A stretch of DNA of 64,000 nt, taken from Streptomyces brasiliensis (lineage in GTDB: Bacteria; Actinomycetota; Actinomycetes; Streptomycetales; Streptomycetaceae). The stretch spans positions 1-64,000 of the forward strand of contig NZ_BMQA01000015.1 of assembly GCF_014647875.1 (NCBI RefSeq), in the 5' to 3' direction. Below, piece after piece: positions 52,301-60,446 of the stretch; within the stretch, counting starts at the first letter, position 1; every line of letters starts with the position of its first letter. Position numbers and translations under genes: made by a program. Under the pieces are notes generated by a model. It worked only from the letters and a program-made list of their open reading frames with translations. It had not been told where the DNA came from and searched no databases.

Positions 52301-53503
52301 TCACGGACGGGAGCCCGAGGACCCTGCGTGCAGGGCCCGCGCGGCCCGTGGGCCGAGCCGGCGCTTGAGCCTGCGCAGCACCTCCAGCTGTCCGGCCGCC
52401 TTGTCGATGCCGTAGTACAGCTGCGGCGGGACGTACGGCAGCAGGGGTGAGTGGCGCCGGCCGAGCAGGGCGAACATCCGGTGCGGGGGCAGGTGGATGT
52501 AACGGGGCAGGTTCTCGTACCACTCGGCGCTGTGGCGGGCCGCACTCTGCACGGAGAGCAGGTCCGAGGCGCGCTGCCGTTCGTAGGCGGCGAGTGCGTC
52601 GGGGAGGGCGGCGTACTCGTGCAGGGCCGTGGCGAGGCACATCGCGTCCTCCAGGGCGAGGGTGGTGCCGGCGCCGATGGAGTAGTGCGTGGTGTGGGCG
52701 GCGTCGCCGACGAGGACGAGGTTGTCGCGGTACCAGGTGCGGTTGGTGAGGGTGGGAAAGGTCTGCCATGGACTGCCACCGCCCGGGCGGCGGATCAGGG
52801 GGTGGCCGTCGAGCACGTCGGCGAACAGCTTCTCCAGCAGGGCCAGGCCGTCGGCGTCGCCCAGCCGGTCCAGGCGGAGGCCGGCGAAGGTCTCGGGTGA
52901 GCATTCGACGACGCAGGTGCTGTGTTCGTGGCTGTAGCTGTAGCCGTAGCACCAGATCCAGCCGTGGTCGGTCTCGACGAAGGCGAAGGTGAAGGCGTCG
53001 AAGACCTTGGTGGTGCCGAGCCAGACGTAGTGGTTGCGCCCGGTCGTGATCCGCGTGCCGAAGTGGCCGTCGTGCCGGGCACGCAGGGCGCTGCGGATGC
53101 CGTCGGCGGCGACGACCAGGTCGGCGTCGCAGGGCGGGGCGGTGACCTGGCTCGCGAACTCCAGCCGTACGTCCAGGGAGCGGGCCCGTGCCGCGAGGAC
53201 CTCGAGCAGCCGGTGGCGGCCGATGGCGAACCCGGGGTCACCGTTGTGACGGATCGTCAGGTCCCGTACGTGGGCGATGCCTTCGCTCCAGCGGACGGAG
53301 TGCTCCTCGATCGCGCGGACAGACTCGGGGTCGTGCGCGGCGAGTCGGTCGAGCAGCCCGCGCCAGTAGGTGACGCCCCAGCCATAGGTCGAGCCCTCGG
53401 GGTCGCGTTCGTGGACGGTGACGTCGTGGTCGGGGTTCCGCAGCTTGAGCAGGATCGAGAGGTACAGGCCGGCGGGCCCGCCTCCGACACAGACGACCTT
53501 CAC
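52301..53503 (-). CDS. FAD-dependent monooxygenase (salicylyl-CoA hydroxylase-like)
   Basis: A 400-residue class A flavin hydroxylase. The FAD fold starts VVCVGGGPAGLYLSILL, DLVVAADGIRSALRAR is the DG motif, and NLVLVGDAAHTTHYSIGAG is the GD motif. The length and the GSTYGWGVTYW stretch resemble salicylyl-CoA 5-hydroxylase and tryptophan hydroxylase VioD-type enzymes, which use NAD(P)H and oxygen on aromatic substrates. GTG is the start, with AGGGGTGAG upstream. It is not obviously in an operon; it ends about 90 bp before the MFS start. Confidence 0.85.
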   Translation of the reverse strand: MKVVCVGGGPAGLYLSILLKLRNPDHDVTVHERDPEGSTYGWGVTYWRGLLDRLAAHDPESVRAIEEHSVRWSEGIAHVRDLTIRHNGDPGFAIGRHRLLEVLAARARSLDVRLEFASQVTAPPCDADLVVAADGIRSALRARHDGHFGTRITTGRNHYVWLGTTKVFDAFTFAFVETDHGWIWCYGYSYSHEHSTCVVECSPETFAGLRLDRLGDADGLALLEKLFADVLDGHPLIRRPGGGSPWQTFPTLTNRTWYRDNLVLVGDAAHTTHYSIGAGTTLALEDAMCLATALHEYAALPDALAAYERQRASDLLSVQSAARHSAEWYENLPRYIHLPPHRMFALLGRRHSPLLPYVPPQLYYGIDKAAGQLEVLRRLKRRLGPRAARALHAGSSGSRP

Positions 53504-53767
53504 GCGCTCACCCCTGGAAGTCGCTGAACGTAGCCGATCCGGACGCACAGTAGCAGGGCGGTCGAGCCGTTCGGTCGCGTCAGTACGCGGCGGTGAGCCA
53601 CGCCACCCGGACGGGCGCCACCGGCGAAAGATCACCGGAAATGGGCATGCGAAGTCGGCAACCGATCGTCCCATGAGGCCCCGCATGCCGGAACTCTCGC
53701 GCGGCGACGGGTCACCGGAACCGCCGGATGCAGGGGCGCCCGACGGGCGGTCGCCACCACGACCGCG

Positions 53768-54019
53768 GTGGCCCGGGCGCTGATGAACCGGCCGGCGCTG
53801 CTCCTGGCCGACGAGCCGACCGGGGCCCTGGACACGGCCGCCGGACAGGACGTCAGCAGGCTGCTCACCGGCCTCAACGCCGAGGGCCAGACCATCGTCG
53901 TGGTCACCCACGACCTGGCTTTGGCCCGGTCCTGCACGAACCGTACGGTCCGGATCGCCGACGGCCGGATCACCGAAGACGTACGGTCGCAGGCCGTCGC
54001 CCCGGAGGCCGTCCGATGA
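53768..54019 (+). pseudogene. ABC transporter ATPase, 5'-truncated
   Basis: Eighty-three codons encode the second half of a MacB-type ATPase: Walker B and D-loop in PALLLADEPTGALDTAAG, and the H-loop in IVVVTHDLALARS. The Walker A lysine loop and the LSGGQ signature that belong upstream are not found in the 260 bases before it in any frame. The GTG is the first usable start. Its stop overlaps the FtsX permease start (ATGA), so the pair was once a normal operon. Without Walker A it cannot hydrolyse ATP. Confidence 0.8.
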
Positions 54020-56367
54020 GCGCGCTCGGCAAGGTGGTGCGCTCGGGGGTGGGGCGACGCCGGGTGCAGACGCTGGTGATCGGGCTCGCCACGATGATGG
54101 CGGTGGCCGCCTCCGTCCTCGGCGGATCGCTGCTCGTGGTTTCCGGCGCGCCCTTCGACGACGCCTTCGCCAGGCAGCACGGCGCGCATCTGTCCGTGCA
54201 GTTCGACGCGGGCACGGTGAGTGCCGGGCAGCTGTCGAAGTCCAAGGACACAGAAGGAGTGAGCAGTGCGGCCGGGCCGTTCCGTACGGCGACGGTCACC
54301 CCGCGGTCGGACGGGGCGGGCGGCCCCGGGTGGCCGATGACCGTGGTCGGCCGGGGCGATCCCGGCCGGGACGTGGACGAGGTGGCACTGCTCGACGGGC
54401 GGTGGCCCACGCAGTCCGGCGAGATCGTGCTGTCCGCCGACTCCTCGCTCTTCCCGACCATGGGCATGAAGATCACCTTCCCGGATCTGTCCGGCAGTCC
54501 GACACTGACGGTGGTCGGTGTGGCTCGCTCGGTCACGCAGACCGCTGACGCCTGGGTGGTTCCGTCCCAGATGCCGGCGCTCACCGCGCCCGGCAGCGGC
54601 GGCTACCAGATGCTCTACCGCTTCACCGACGCGGGCACCGCCGCGCAGATCACCGCGGGCGGCAAGGCTGTGACGGATTCCCTGCCGCCGGGAGCGGCCG
54701 TCGGCGAACATTCCTGGCTCACCGTCAGGAAGACCGCCGAGCGCGACACCGCCCTCTACGTCCCCTTCCTCATCGCGTTCGGCGCTCTGGGCCTGGTCAT
54801 GTCGGTGCTCATCGTCGGCAACGTCGTTGCGTCGGCCGTGGGCACGGGAACGCGCCGCATCGGCATCCTCAAGGCCGTCGGCTTCACCCCGGCCCAGGTC
54901 GTGCGGGCCTACGTGGGCCAGGCGCTGATCCCGGCCGTCGTCGGCACGGCCCTCGGTGTTCTCGTCGGCCACGTGCTCGCCGTCCCGGTACTGGCCGAGA
55001 CCGAGGAGGTCTACGGCACCTCGTCCCTGGCCGTCGCCCCCTGGGTCGACCTGGCGGTGATCGCCGGGGTGCTCGGCCTGGTGGCGGTGACCGGGTGTGC
55101 GAGTGCCTGGCGGGCCGGGCGGCTGCGTACGGTCGATGCGCTCGCCGTCGGGCGTACGGCTTCGGCGGGGCGCGGCCGGTGGGCGGCCCGCCTGGCCGGA
55201 CGGCTGCCGTTGCCGCAGCCGGTCGCCCTGGGCCTGGCCCGGCCCTTCGCGCGGCCCGCCCGCGCGCTGGCCATGGGTACGGCGATCCTGTTCGGCGCCA
55301 TCGCCGTCACGTTCACCGTGGGGATGGGCGCCTCGCTCGGCCAGGTGATGAAAGCCAAGGCCCACGCCGCCGCCGATGTCGTCGTGCCCGCGCCCTTGCC
55401 GGACTTCGGCCCCCAAGCCCCTGGCCCCGAGAAGCAGCCCACGGCCGATCCGGCTGCAGTCGCCGCGGCCATCGAGGCCAGCGCCGGAACCGGGAAGTAC
55501 TACAGCTCCGCGACGGTGGGGGCGACCGTGTCCGGCCTGACCGGCACCATCGACGTGATCGCCTTCACCGGCGATGCTTCCTGGGGCGGCTACACGATGG
55601 TCTCGGGCCGCTGGATCGACAGGCCCGGCGAGGCCGTGGTCCCGACCCCCTTCCTGACTGCCACCGACACCCGCATCGGCGACACCGTCACCCTGAACGG
55701 CCTGGCCGAGCCGGTCACGGTCCGAATCGTCGGCGAGGTCCTCGACCCCCGCAAGGACGGCATGCAGGTCTTCACCGACGCCTCGACCCTCACGGTTGCA
55801 CATCCCGACCTGACGGAGACGAGCCATCACATCGCGGTCACGTCAGGCACCGCCGTCTCCGACTACGTCGACGCACTGAACAAGGACCTGGCACCGCTGG
55901 GGGTCACCGCCCGGGCCGGCGGGCTCGACGCCGGCGGCGACATGGTCGTCACGCTCAACGCGCTGTCCGCGATCCTCACGCTGATGCTCGTCGCCGTTGC
56001 CGCGCTCGGCGTGCTGAACGGCGTGCTGCTCGACACCCGCGAGCGCGTCCGGGAGATCGGTGTCCACAAGGCGCTCGGCATGACCCCCCGGCAGACCGTC
56101 GCCATGGTCCTCACCTCGGTCGTCGTGACCGGACTGGTCGCGGGCGCTCTGGGCGTGCCGCTCGGCGTAGCCCTGCACAGTTGGGTCATCCCCGCGATGG
56201 GTGACAGTGTGGGGCTCCGCCTCCCTGGTTCCGTCATCGCCGTCTACCACGGGGCCGAACTGCTCCCGCTCGCACTCGGCGGCCTGCTCATCGCCACCCT
56301 GGGTGCGCTCCTGCCCGCCGGCTGGGCCGCCAGGGCCCGAACCGCCGCGGCCCTGCACACCGAATAG
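54016..56367 (+). CDS. FtsX/MacB-like ABC permease
   Basis: A 783-residue permease with two copies of a helix–large extracellular domain–three helix unit. The FtsX motifs are ALYVPFLIAFGALGLVMSVLIV, then IGILKAVGFTPAQVVRAYVG, and the second unit VREIGVHKALGMTPRQTVAMVL. The long periplasmic-type domains are between. Members act in lipoprotein or drug export with their own ATPase. Here the coupled ATPase is truncated, so this protein may be an orphan or may borrow another ATPase. Its stop is followed by a GC hairpin at 56399. Confidence 0.88.
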   Translation: MSALGKVVRSGVGRRRVQTLVIGLATMMAVAASVLGGSLLVVSGAPFDDAFARQHGAHLSVQFDAGTVSAGQLSKSKDTEGVSSAAGPFRTATVTPRSDGAGGPGWPMTVVGRGDPGRDVDEVALLDGRWPTQSGEIVLSADSSLFPTMGMKITFPDLSGSPTLTVVGVARSVTQTADAWVVPSQMPALTAPGSGGYQMLYRFTDAGTAAQITAGGKAVTDSLPPGAAVGEHSWLTVRKTAERDTALYVPFLIAFGALGLVMSVLIVGNVVASAVGTGTRRIGILKAVGFTPAQVVRAYVGQALIPAVVGTALGVLVGHVLAVPVLAETEEVYGTSSLAVAPWVDLAVIAGVLGLVAVTGCASAWRAGRLRTVDALAVGRTASAGRGRWAARLAGRLPLPQPVALGLARPFARPARALAMGTAILFGAIAVTFTVGMGASLGQVMKAKAHAAADVVVPAPLPDFGPQAPGPEKQPTADPAAVAAAIEASAGTGKYYSSATVGATVSGLTGTIDVIAFTGDASWGGYTMVSGRWIDRPGEAVVPTPFLTATDTRIGDTVTLNGLAEPVTVRIVGEVLDPRKDGMQVFTDASTLTVAHPDLTETSHHIAVTSGTAVSDYVDALNKDLAPLGVTARAGGLDAGGDMVVTLNALSAILTLMLVAVAALGVLNGVLLDTRERVREIGVHKALGMTPRQTVAMVLTSVVVTGLVAGALGVPLGVALHSWVIPAMGDSVGLRLPGSVIAVYHGAELLPLALGGLLIATLGALLPAGWAARARTAAALHTE

Positions 56368-56398
56368 CAGGTCAGGTTCAGAGCTCATGCCTTGGACC

Positions 56399-56419
56399 CC
56401 CACCGCAAGGAGCGGTGGG
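56399..56419 (+). terminator. Hairpin after the permease gene
   Basis: CCCACCGC (56399-56406) and GCGGTGGG (56412-56419) are perfect complements around AAGGA. It lies 32 bp after the permease stop. No T-run follows. It may be a terminator or an element-end hairpin. Confidence 0.45.
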
Positions 56420-56431
56420 CTGCTTCCCTCC

Positions 56432-56572
56432 AACTGGCGCAGGACGCGGGAGTTCCGGACCTCTTTCAGCTCCGGGATGTCGTTGTAGAGCGTGCCGAGG
56501 GAGACGCCGAGGATCTTGGCGAAGGTGGTGACACTGTCGGTCGGGGTGGGCAGCATGTCGCGGGCCGCGCGG
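56432..56572 (-). pseudogene. Site-specific recombinase C-terminal remnant
   Basis: The minus-strand frame reads LPTPTDSVTTFAKILGVSLG then TLYNDIPELKEVRNSRV, the end of a Hin/resolvase-type helix-turn-helix as in many Streptomyces recombinases. No start codon or catalytic serine domain is present upstream, where frames are broken. It is an old fragment and probably not expressed. Confidence 0.4.
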
Positions 56573-56731
56573 ACGAGGTCTCGTTGACGACGGTGGGGCG
56601 GGTATACCTCGGCGAGGGTCGCGGAGCTGTCCGAGGGCGACGGCGAGTTCGTTGCGGAGCCGTTCGCTCTCCTCGTTTCAGAGGCATCAACGCCGCCGTC
56701 CGCTACCAGGCGACCGCGCTGATCGCTGTCC

Positions 56732-57187
56732 TCAACGAGTGATTGTGACCGACGCCCTGCCACTGACAAGCATGCGGAGAGCGTCGGCAGCCGCTGGAGA
56801 CAGCATGGTGTCGTCCTGCAAGTCGGCCAGAGGGATCCATACCGCCGCCTCGGTGGAACCATCGATCTCGGTCACCGTCAGCGCTCCGCCCTTGAGAGTC
56901 ACGGCATAAAACAGCGCGGTCAGGCTCCAACTCACGTCGTTCCGCTGGACCGCGTATGTCCGCGCGTCGAGCAGCCGAGCCTCGGTAAGTTCAAGCCCCG
57001 TTTCTTCCAGCAGTTCACGAGCCAGGGCCTCGACGGGCTGTTCGCCAGGGTCGATCCCCCCGCCGGGCAGGTGAAACAGACCCGGCATGAAGACCGGTGA
57101 AGCGTCCGACAGCCGAACCAACAGCAGCCGATCGTCCTCGGCAGCGATCGCGTACGCCGATATGCGGGTCCGTACCTGGGCGTTCAT
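56732..57187 (-). CDS. NUDIX hydrolase
   Basis: A 151-residue pyrophosphohydrolase. The Nudix box GGIDPGEQPVEALARELLEETG is intact with its catalytic glutamates, and the fold continues to a WIPLADLQDDTMLSP strand. The ATG has a strong GGGAGGGGG site. Its substrate could be a nucleotide or sugar nucleotide. It is a small isolated gene at the end of the decayed region. Confidence 0.88.
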   Translation of the reverse strand: MNAQVRTRISAYAIAAEDDRLLLVRLSDASPVFMPGLFHLPGGGIDPGEQPVEALARELLEETGLELTEARLLDARTYAVQRNDVSWSLTALFYAVTLKGGALTVTEIDGSTEAAVWIPLADLQDDTMLSPAAADALRMLVSGRASVTITR

Positions 57188-57558
57188 GGGCCCCCTCCCT
57201 GCACCGAACCTTCCCGGCAGAACACCAACGCTCAAGATCGACTTTTGCCGGTCCAGACCCGGGCATACCCGATCCAGATGTCGGCGGGAATCGCGGGCAG
57301 GGCGTGCGGAGTTCGGATGGCTCCATAGGCGCGTTCATGCCGATGATCTCCTCAAAAGGCGTTGTCCGCTCGATTGTTGAAGACCAGGGTGGCCGAGCCA
57401 CTTGCCACTTCGCCGTAGCTTCGGGTACACGGCCGGGTCGGCGGGCCGACGACCACCGGGGTCTCCCCCAACGCCCCGGAGTGCCGATGAATCCGTGGAA
57501 CGACGTGCGTCCGGCGGGTCTGCTGGACCACACGGCGTTCCACACGTCCGACGTCTGA
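57188..57558. other. Intergenic region without a supported gene
   Basis: These 371 bases separate the NUDIX start and the RNase HI stop. A 23-codon ORF at 57487-57558 has GGAG before its ATG, but nothing else supports it. The third-position GC of the longer antisense frames is not that of real genes here. I see no repeats. Confidence 0.4.
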
Positions 57559-58254
57559 TCAGGCCTCGGCGGTACGGCACTCCGGGTGGCCCCAGCCCTG
57601 CGCGTTCTTGGCGATGGACTCGCCGGCCGCGTAGGCGCGGCCGCACAGGCAGCGACCGGGGAACTTGGCCTTGATCGTGCGGGCGGACGCGCCGCCGGCC
57701 TGCTTGCGAGGCGCCGCCTTGCGGCGCGGGGTGGCCGAGGCGGGGGTGGTGGGTGACGGTGGGGGTTCCGGTGAGCCGAGGGCGCTGCCGGCCGGTTCCT
57801 GGACCGAGGCCGCCTGGCTGGCCGCCCGGTCGGCGAAGTCGTTCAGCCGGTCGCCGTCGACCTGGTGGGCGGCGACGTACCGGAACTCCACAGTGCGGCC
57901 GTCGAGCAGCTCGTCGATGCGCACGACCAGGTCCTGGTTGGCGACGGGCTTGCCGGCGGAGGTCTTCCAGCCGTTGCGCTTCCAGCCGGGCAGCCAGGTG
58001 GTGACGGCCTTCATCGCGTACTGCGAGTCCATCCGGATCTCGAGCGGCACGCCGGGGTCGGTCGCCGTCAACAGCCGCTCCAGCGCGGTCAGTTCGGCGA
58101 CGTTGTTGGTGGCCCTGCCTAGCGGCCCCGCCTCCCAGTGAGCCGGGCTCTCCGTGTCGTCGGACACCACCCAGGCCCAGCCCGCCGGTCCGGGGTTTCC
58201 CTTCGAAGCCCCGTCGCACGCGGCCACAACTCGTTCACGCATGGGCTCGATCAT
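57559..58254 (-). CDS. RNase HI with C-terminal zinc-binding domain
   Basis: A 231-residue ribonuclease H. The catalytic residues are D in ACDGASKGNPGPAG, E in NNVAELTALE, D in RMDSQYAM and D in VDGDRLNDFAD, with the HQVDGD His loop. It removes RNA from RNA–DNA hybrids. A Pro/Ala linker (about residues 150-190) leads to a final domain with CLCGRAYAAGESIAKNAQGWGHPEC, whose cysteines and histidine could bind zinc. The alternative ATG at 58242 gives a protein four residues shorter. Confidence 0.88.
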   Translation of the reverse strand: MIEPMRERVVAACDGASKGNPGPAGWAWVVSDDTESPAHWEAGPLGRATNNVAELTALERLLTATDPGVPLEIRMDSQYAMKAVTTWLPGWKRNGWKTSAGKPVANQDLVVRIDELLDGRTVEFRYVAAHQVDGDRLNDFADRAASQAASVQEPAGSALGSPEPPPSPTTPASATPRRKAAPRKQAGGASARTIKAKFPGRCLCGRAYAAGESIAKNAQGWGHPECRTAEA

Positions 58255-58288
58255 GCCACGGCCGCGAGGGCCGCCCGGCCGGGGCCGG

Positions 58289-59083
58289 TCAGACGTCGAC
58301 GGTCTCGGGCATCTGGCCCTCGGTGGTCGTGAGGTCGATCACCGAGAAGTTGGCGCCCTGCGGGTCGGTGAGCGCCGCGAACCGGCCGAAGGGGCTGGTC
58401 ATCGGCCCGAACCGCAGGATCGCGCCGAGCTTGGTGGCCCGCGCGACCGCGCCGTCGCAGTCGTCGACGCCGAAGTACACGTTGATGTACGACGGGACCT
58501 CGGGCGGGAAGTCGTCCGTCATCCTCATCCGGCCGAGGACGGGCTGTCCTCCGAGGCTGAAGATCCGGAAGTCGACCGCGTCGTCCTGGGTCTGCTGGGC
58601 CGTGTACGGGAAGACGGCGGGCAGGAACGTGTCCGTCCGGCCGGGCTCACGGGTGAAGACCTCCGCCCAGCAGTAGGCGCCGGGCGCCCCGGTCGCCTCG
58701 AAGCCCTCGTGGACGCCGGCCTGCCAGACGCCGAACACGGCGCCGCCGGGCTCACGGGCCAGGCACATGGTGCCGAAGTCGCCGACCTGCATCGGCTCCA
58801 TCAGCACCTCGCCGCCGTTGTCACGGATCGTCGCGGCGGTCGCGGCGGCGTCCGGGGACGCGAAATACAGACACCACTGCGACTGGCCCTCCTGGCCGGG
58901 CATCGGAGGTACGACGGCCGCGACCGCCTTGCCGTTCGCATAGGCCTGGGTGTAGTTGCCGTACTCCGACGACGACTCGCCGAAGGTCCAGCCGAGGACG
59001 TCGCCGTAGAAGCCCTTGGCTCCCTCGACGTCACTGAACATCGCATCGGCCCAACAGGGGGTTCCTTCTGTTCCTACGGCCAT
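58289..59083 (-). CDS. VOC family protein, two glyoxalase-like domains
   Basis: A 264-residue protein with two VOC repeats: GTPCWADAMFSDVEGAKGFY, then YGDVLGWTFGESSSEYGN and a second half from PGAYCWAEVFTREPGRTDTF. This arrangement is that of CFP-30B-like antigens. The metal ligands are not fully conserved, so activity is uncertain. The ATG is preceded by GAAGAGGG. It is divergent from the alcohol dehydrogenase. Confidence 0.85.
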   Translation of the reverse strand: MAVGTEGTPCWADAMFSDVEGAKGFYGDVLGWTFGESSSEYGNYTQAYANGKAVAAVVPPMPGQEGQSQWCLYFASPDAAATAATIRDNGGEVLMEPMQVGDFGTMCLAREPGGAVFGVWQAGVHEGFEATGAPGAYCWAEVFTREPGRTDTFLPAVFPYTAQQTQDDAVDFRIFSLGGQPVLGRMRMTDDFPPEVPSYINVYFGVDDCDGAVARATKLGAILRFGPMTSPFGRFAALTDPQGANFSVIDLTTTEGQMPETVDV

Positions 59084-59218
59084 GGCGTGGCCCTCTTCCG
59101 TGCGACGGACTGTCCGGATTCTCACGCTAGCCATCGGCCGGGTTGCCCGCGCGCCGAACCGGCGGTTCCGGCGGACACTGGGGAGGGAGTGGGCGGATCC
59201 GGTGGGACGGGGCACGGC

Positions 59219-60253
59219 ATGGCGGACTCGATGACGGCAGGGACGATGCGCGCGTGGTCGGTGAGCGCGCCCGCGCCGGTCGAGGACGATCCCCTCCGGT
59301 TCGTCGAGCGGCCGGTGCCCGTGCCGGCGGACGACGAGCTGCTGGTACATGTGCGGGCGTGCGGGGTGTGCCGCACCGACCTGCACGTCGCCGAGGGAGA
59401 CCTGCCGGTGCGCCGGCCCGGGGTGACCCCGGGACACGAGGTGGTCGGCGTGGTCGCCGGCACCGGGGCGGCGGTCACGGACTTCGCGGTGGGCGACCGG
59501 GTCGGCGTGGCCTGGCTGCGGCGCACGGACGGCACCTGCGCCTACTGTCTGCGGGGCGCGGAGAACCTGTGCCCGCGCTCCGAGTACACCGGCTGGAACG
59601 CCGACGGCGGTTACGCGGAGTACACGACCGTCCCGGCGGGCTTCGCGTACCGGCTGCCGGAGGGCGTCGAGGACGTGGCCCTGGCCCCGCTGCTGTGCGC
59701 CGGGATCATCGGCTATCGCGCGCTGCGGCGGACCTCGCTGCCGACGGGCGGCCGGCTCGGGCTGTACGGGTTCGGGGGCAGCGCCCATCTGTGCGCGCAG
59801 GTGGCGCTCGCCGAGGGTGCGACCGTGCACGTCCTGACGCGGGACGCGGCGGCCCGGCGGCTGGCGCTCGATCTGGGCGCCGCCTCGGTGCGCGACGCCT
59901 ACGACGTGCCGCCGGAACCCCTGGACGGCGCGATCATGTTCGCGCCGGTCGGCGACCTGGTGCCGGTCGCGCTGCGGGCGCTCGACCGCGGCGGGATCCT
60001 CGCTGTCGCCGGCATCCATCTGAGCGACGTCCCCGCGCTGCACTACGAGACCGACCTCTTCTACGAGAAGGAGCTGCGCAGCGTCACCTCCAACACCCGG
60101 GCGGACGGCCGCGAGTTCCTCGGACTGGCGGCACGGCACGGGGTGCGCGCGACGACGCACACCTATCCGCTGTCGGATGCGGCGCAGGCGCTGAAGGACC
60201 TCAAGGCGGGCCGTTTCGACGGGGCCGCGGTGCTGGTGAACGATCTTTCCTGA
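59219..60253 (+). CDS. Zinc-dependent alcohol dehydrogenase
   Basis: A 344-residue medium-chain dehydrogenase. The catalytic zinc site has VRACGVCRTDLHVAEGDLP and TPGHEVVGVV, and the structural zinc site is reduced to CAYCLRGAENLC with one expected Cys missing. The nucleotide-binding motif GLYGFGGSAHLCAQV is the NAD(P) fold. It acts on alcohols or aldehydes with NAD(P)H. A second ATG, four codons in, is possible. The encapsulin operon starts 190 bp further on. Confidence 0.88.
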   Translation: MADSMTAGTMRAWSVSAPAPVEDDPLRFVERPVPVPADDELLVHVRACGVCRTDLHVAEGDLPVRRPGVTPGHEVVGVVAGTGAAVTDFAVGDRVGVAWLRRTDGTCAYCLRGAENLCPRSEYTGWNADGGYAEYTTVPAGFAYRLPEGVEDVALAPLLCAGIIGYRALRRTSLPTGGRLGLYGFGGSAHLCAQVALAEGATVHVLTRDAAARRLALDLGAASVRDAYDVPPEPLDGAIMFAPVGDLVPVALRALDRGGILAVAGIHLSDVPALHYETDLFYEKELRSVTSNTRADGREFLGLAARHGVRATTHTYPLSDAAQALKDLKAGRFDGAAVLVNDLS

Positions 60254-60446
60254 GTCCGAAACCCCTGGTGTCACCCGGTGCGGGAGCGTTCGACCGGCGC
60301 GCGATCACGCGGTACGGCGTTCCGCGCCCCGTATCACGGGTTTGCTCATGTCTCGCCGGAAGACGCCCTCTTCGCGCCGTACCGGATCTTCGTCCCGGCT
60401 GTTTGGCTTGTTCCCGGTCAGCCCCGTTCACCTCCCTGGAGGGAAT

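Larger units (their letters stand above)
56368..56731. other. Intergenic region with element remnants
   Basis: After the permease stop there is a hairpin at 56399-56419 and, on the minus strand, a fragment that looks like a recombinase tail. On the plus strand GINAAVRYQATALIAVLNE ends at 56742 and resembles an IS protein's C-terminus, but I cannot identify it. The stretch seems to be the wreck of a mobile element. Confidence 0.4.

Noticed and set aside
57352..57543. Minus-strand 63-codon ORF upstream of the NUDIX gene
   Set aside because: No family resemblance, weak third-position pattern and no ribosome site beyond chance.
57487..57558. 23-codon ORF with a GGAG site
   Set aside because: Too short, no recognisable family, no coupling to neighbours and could arise by chance.
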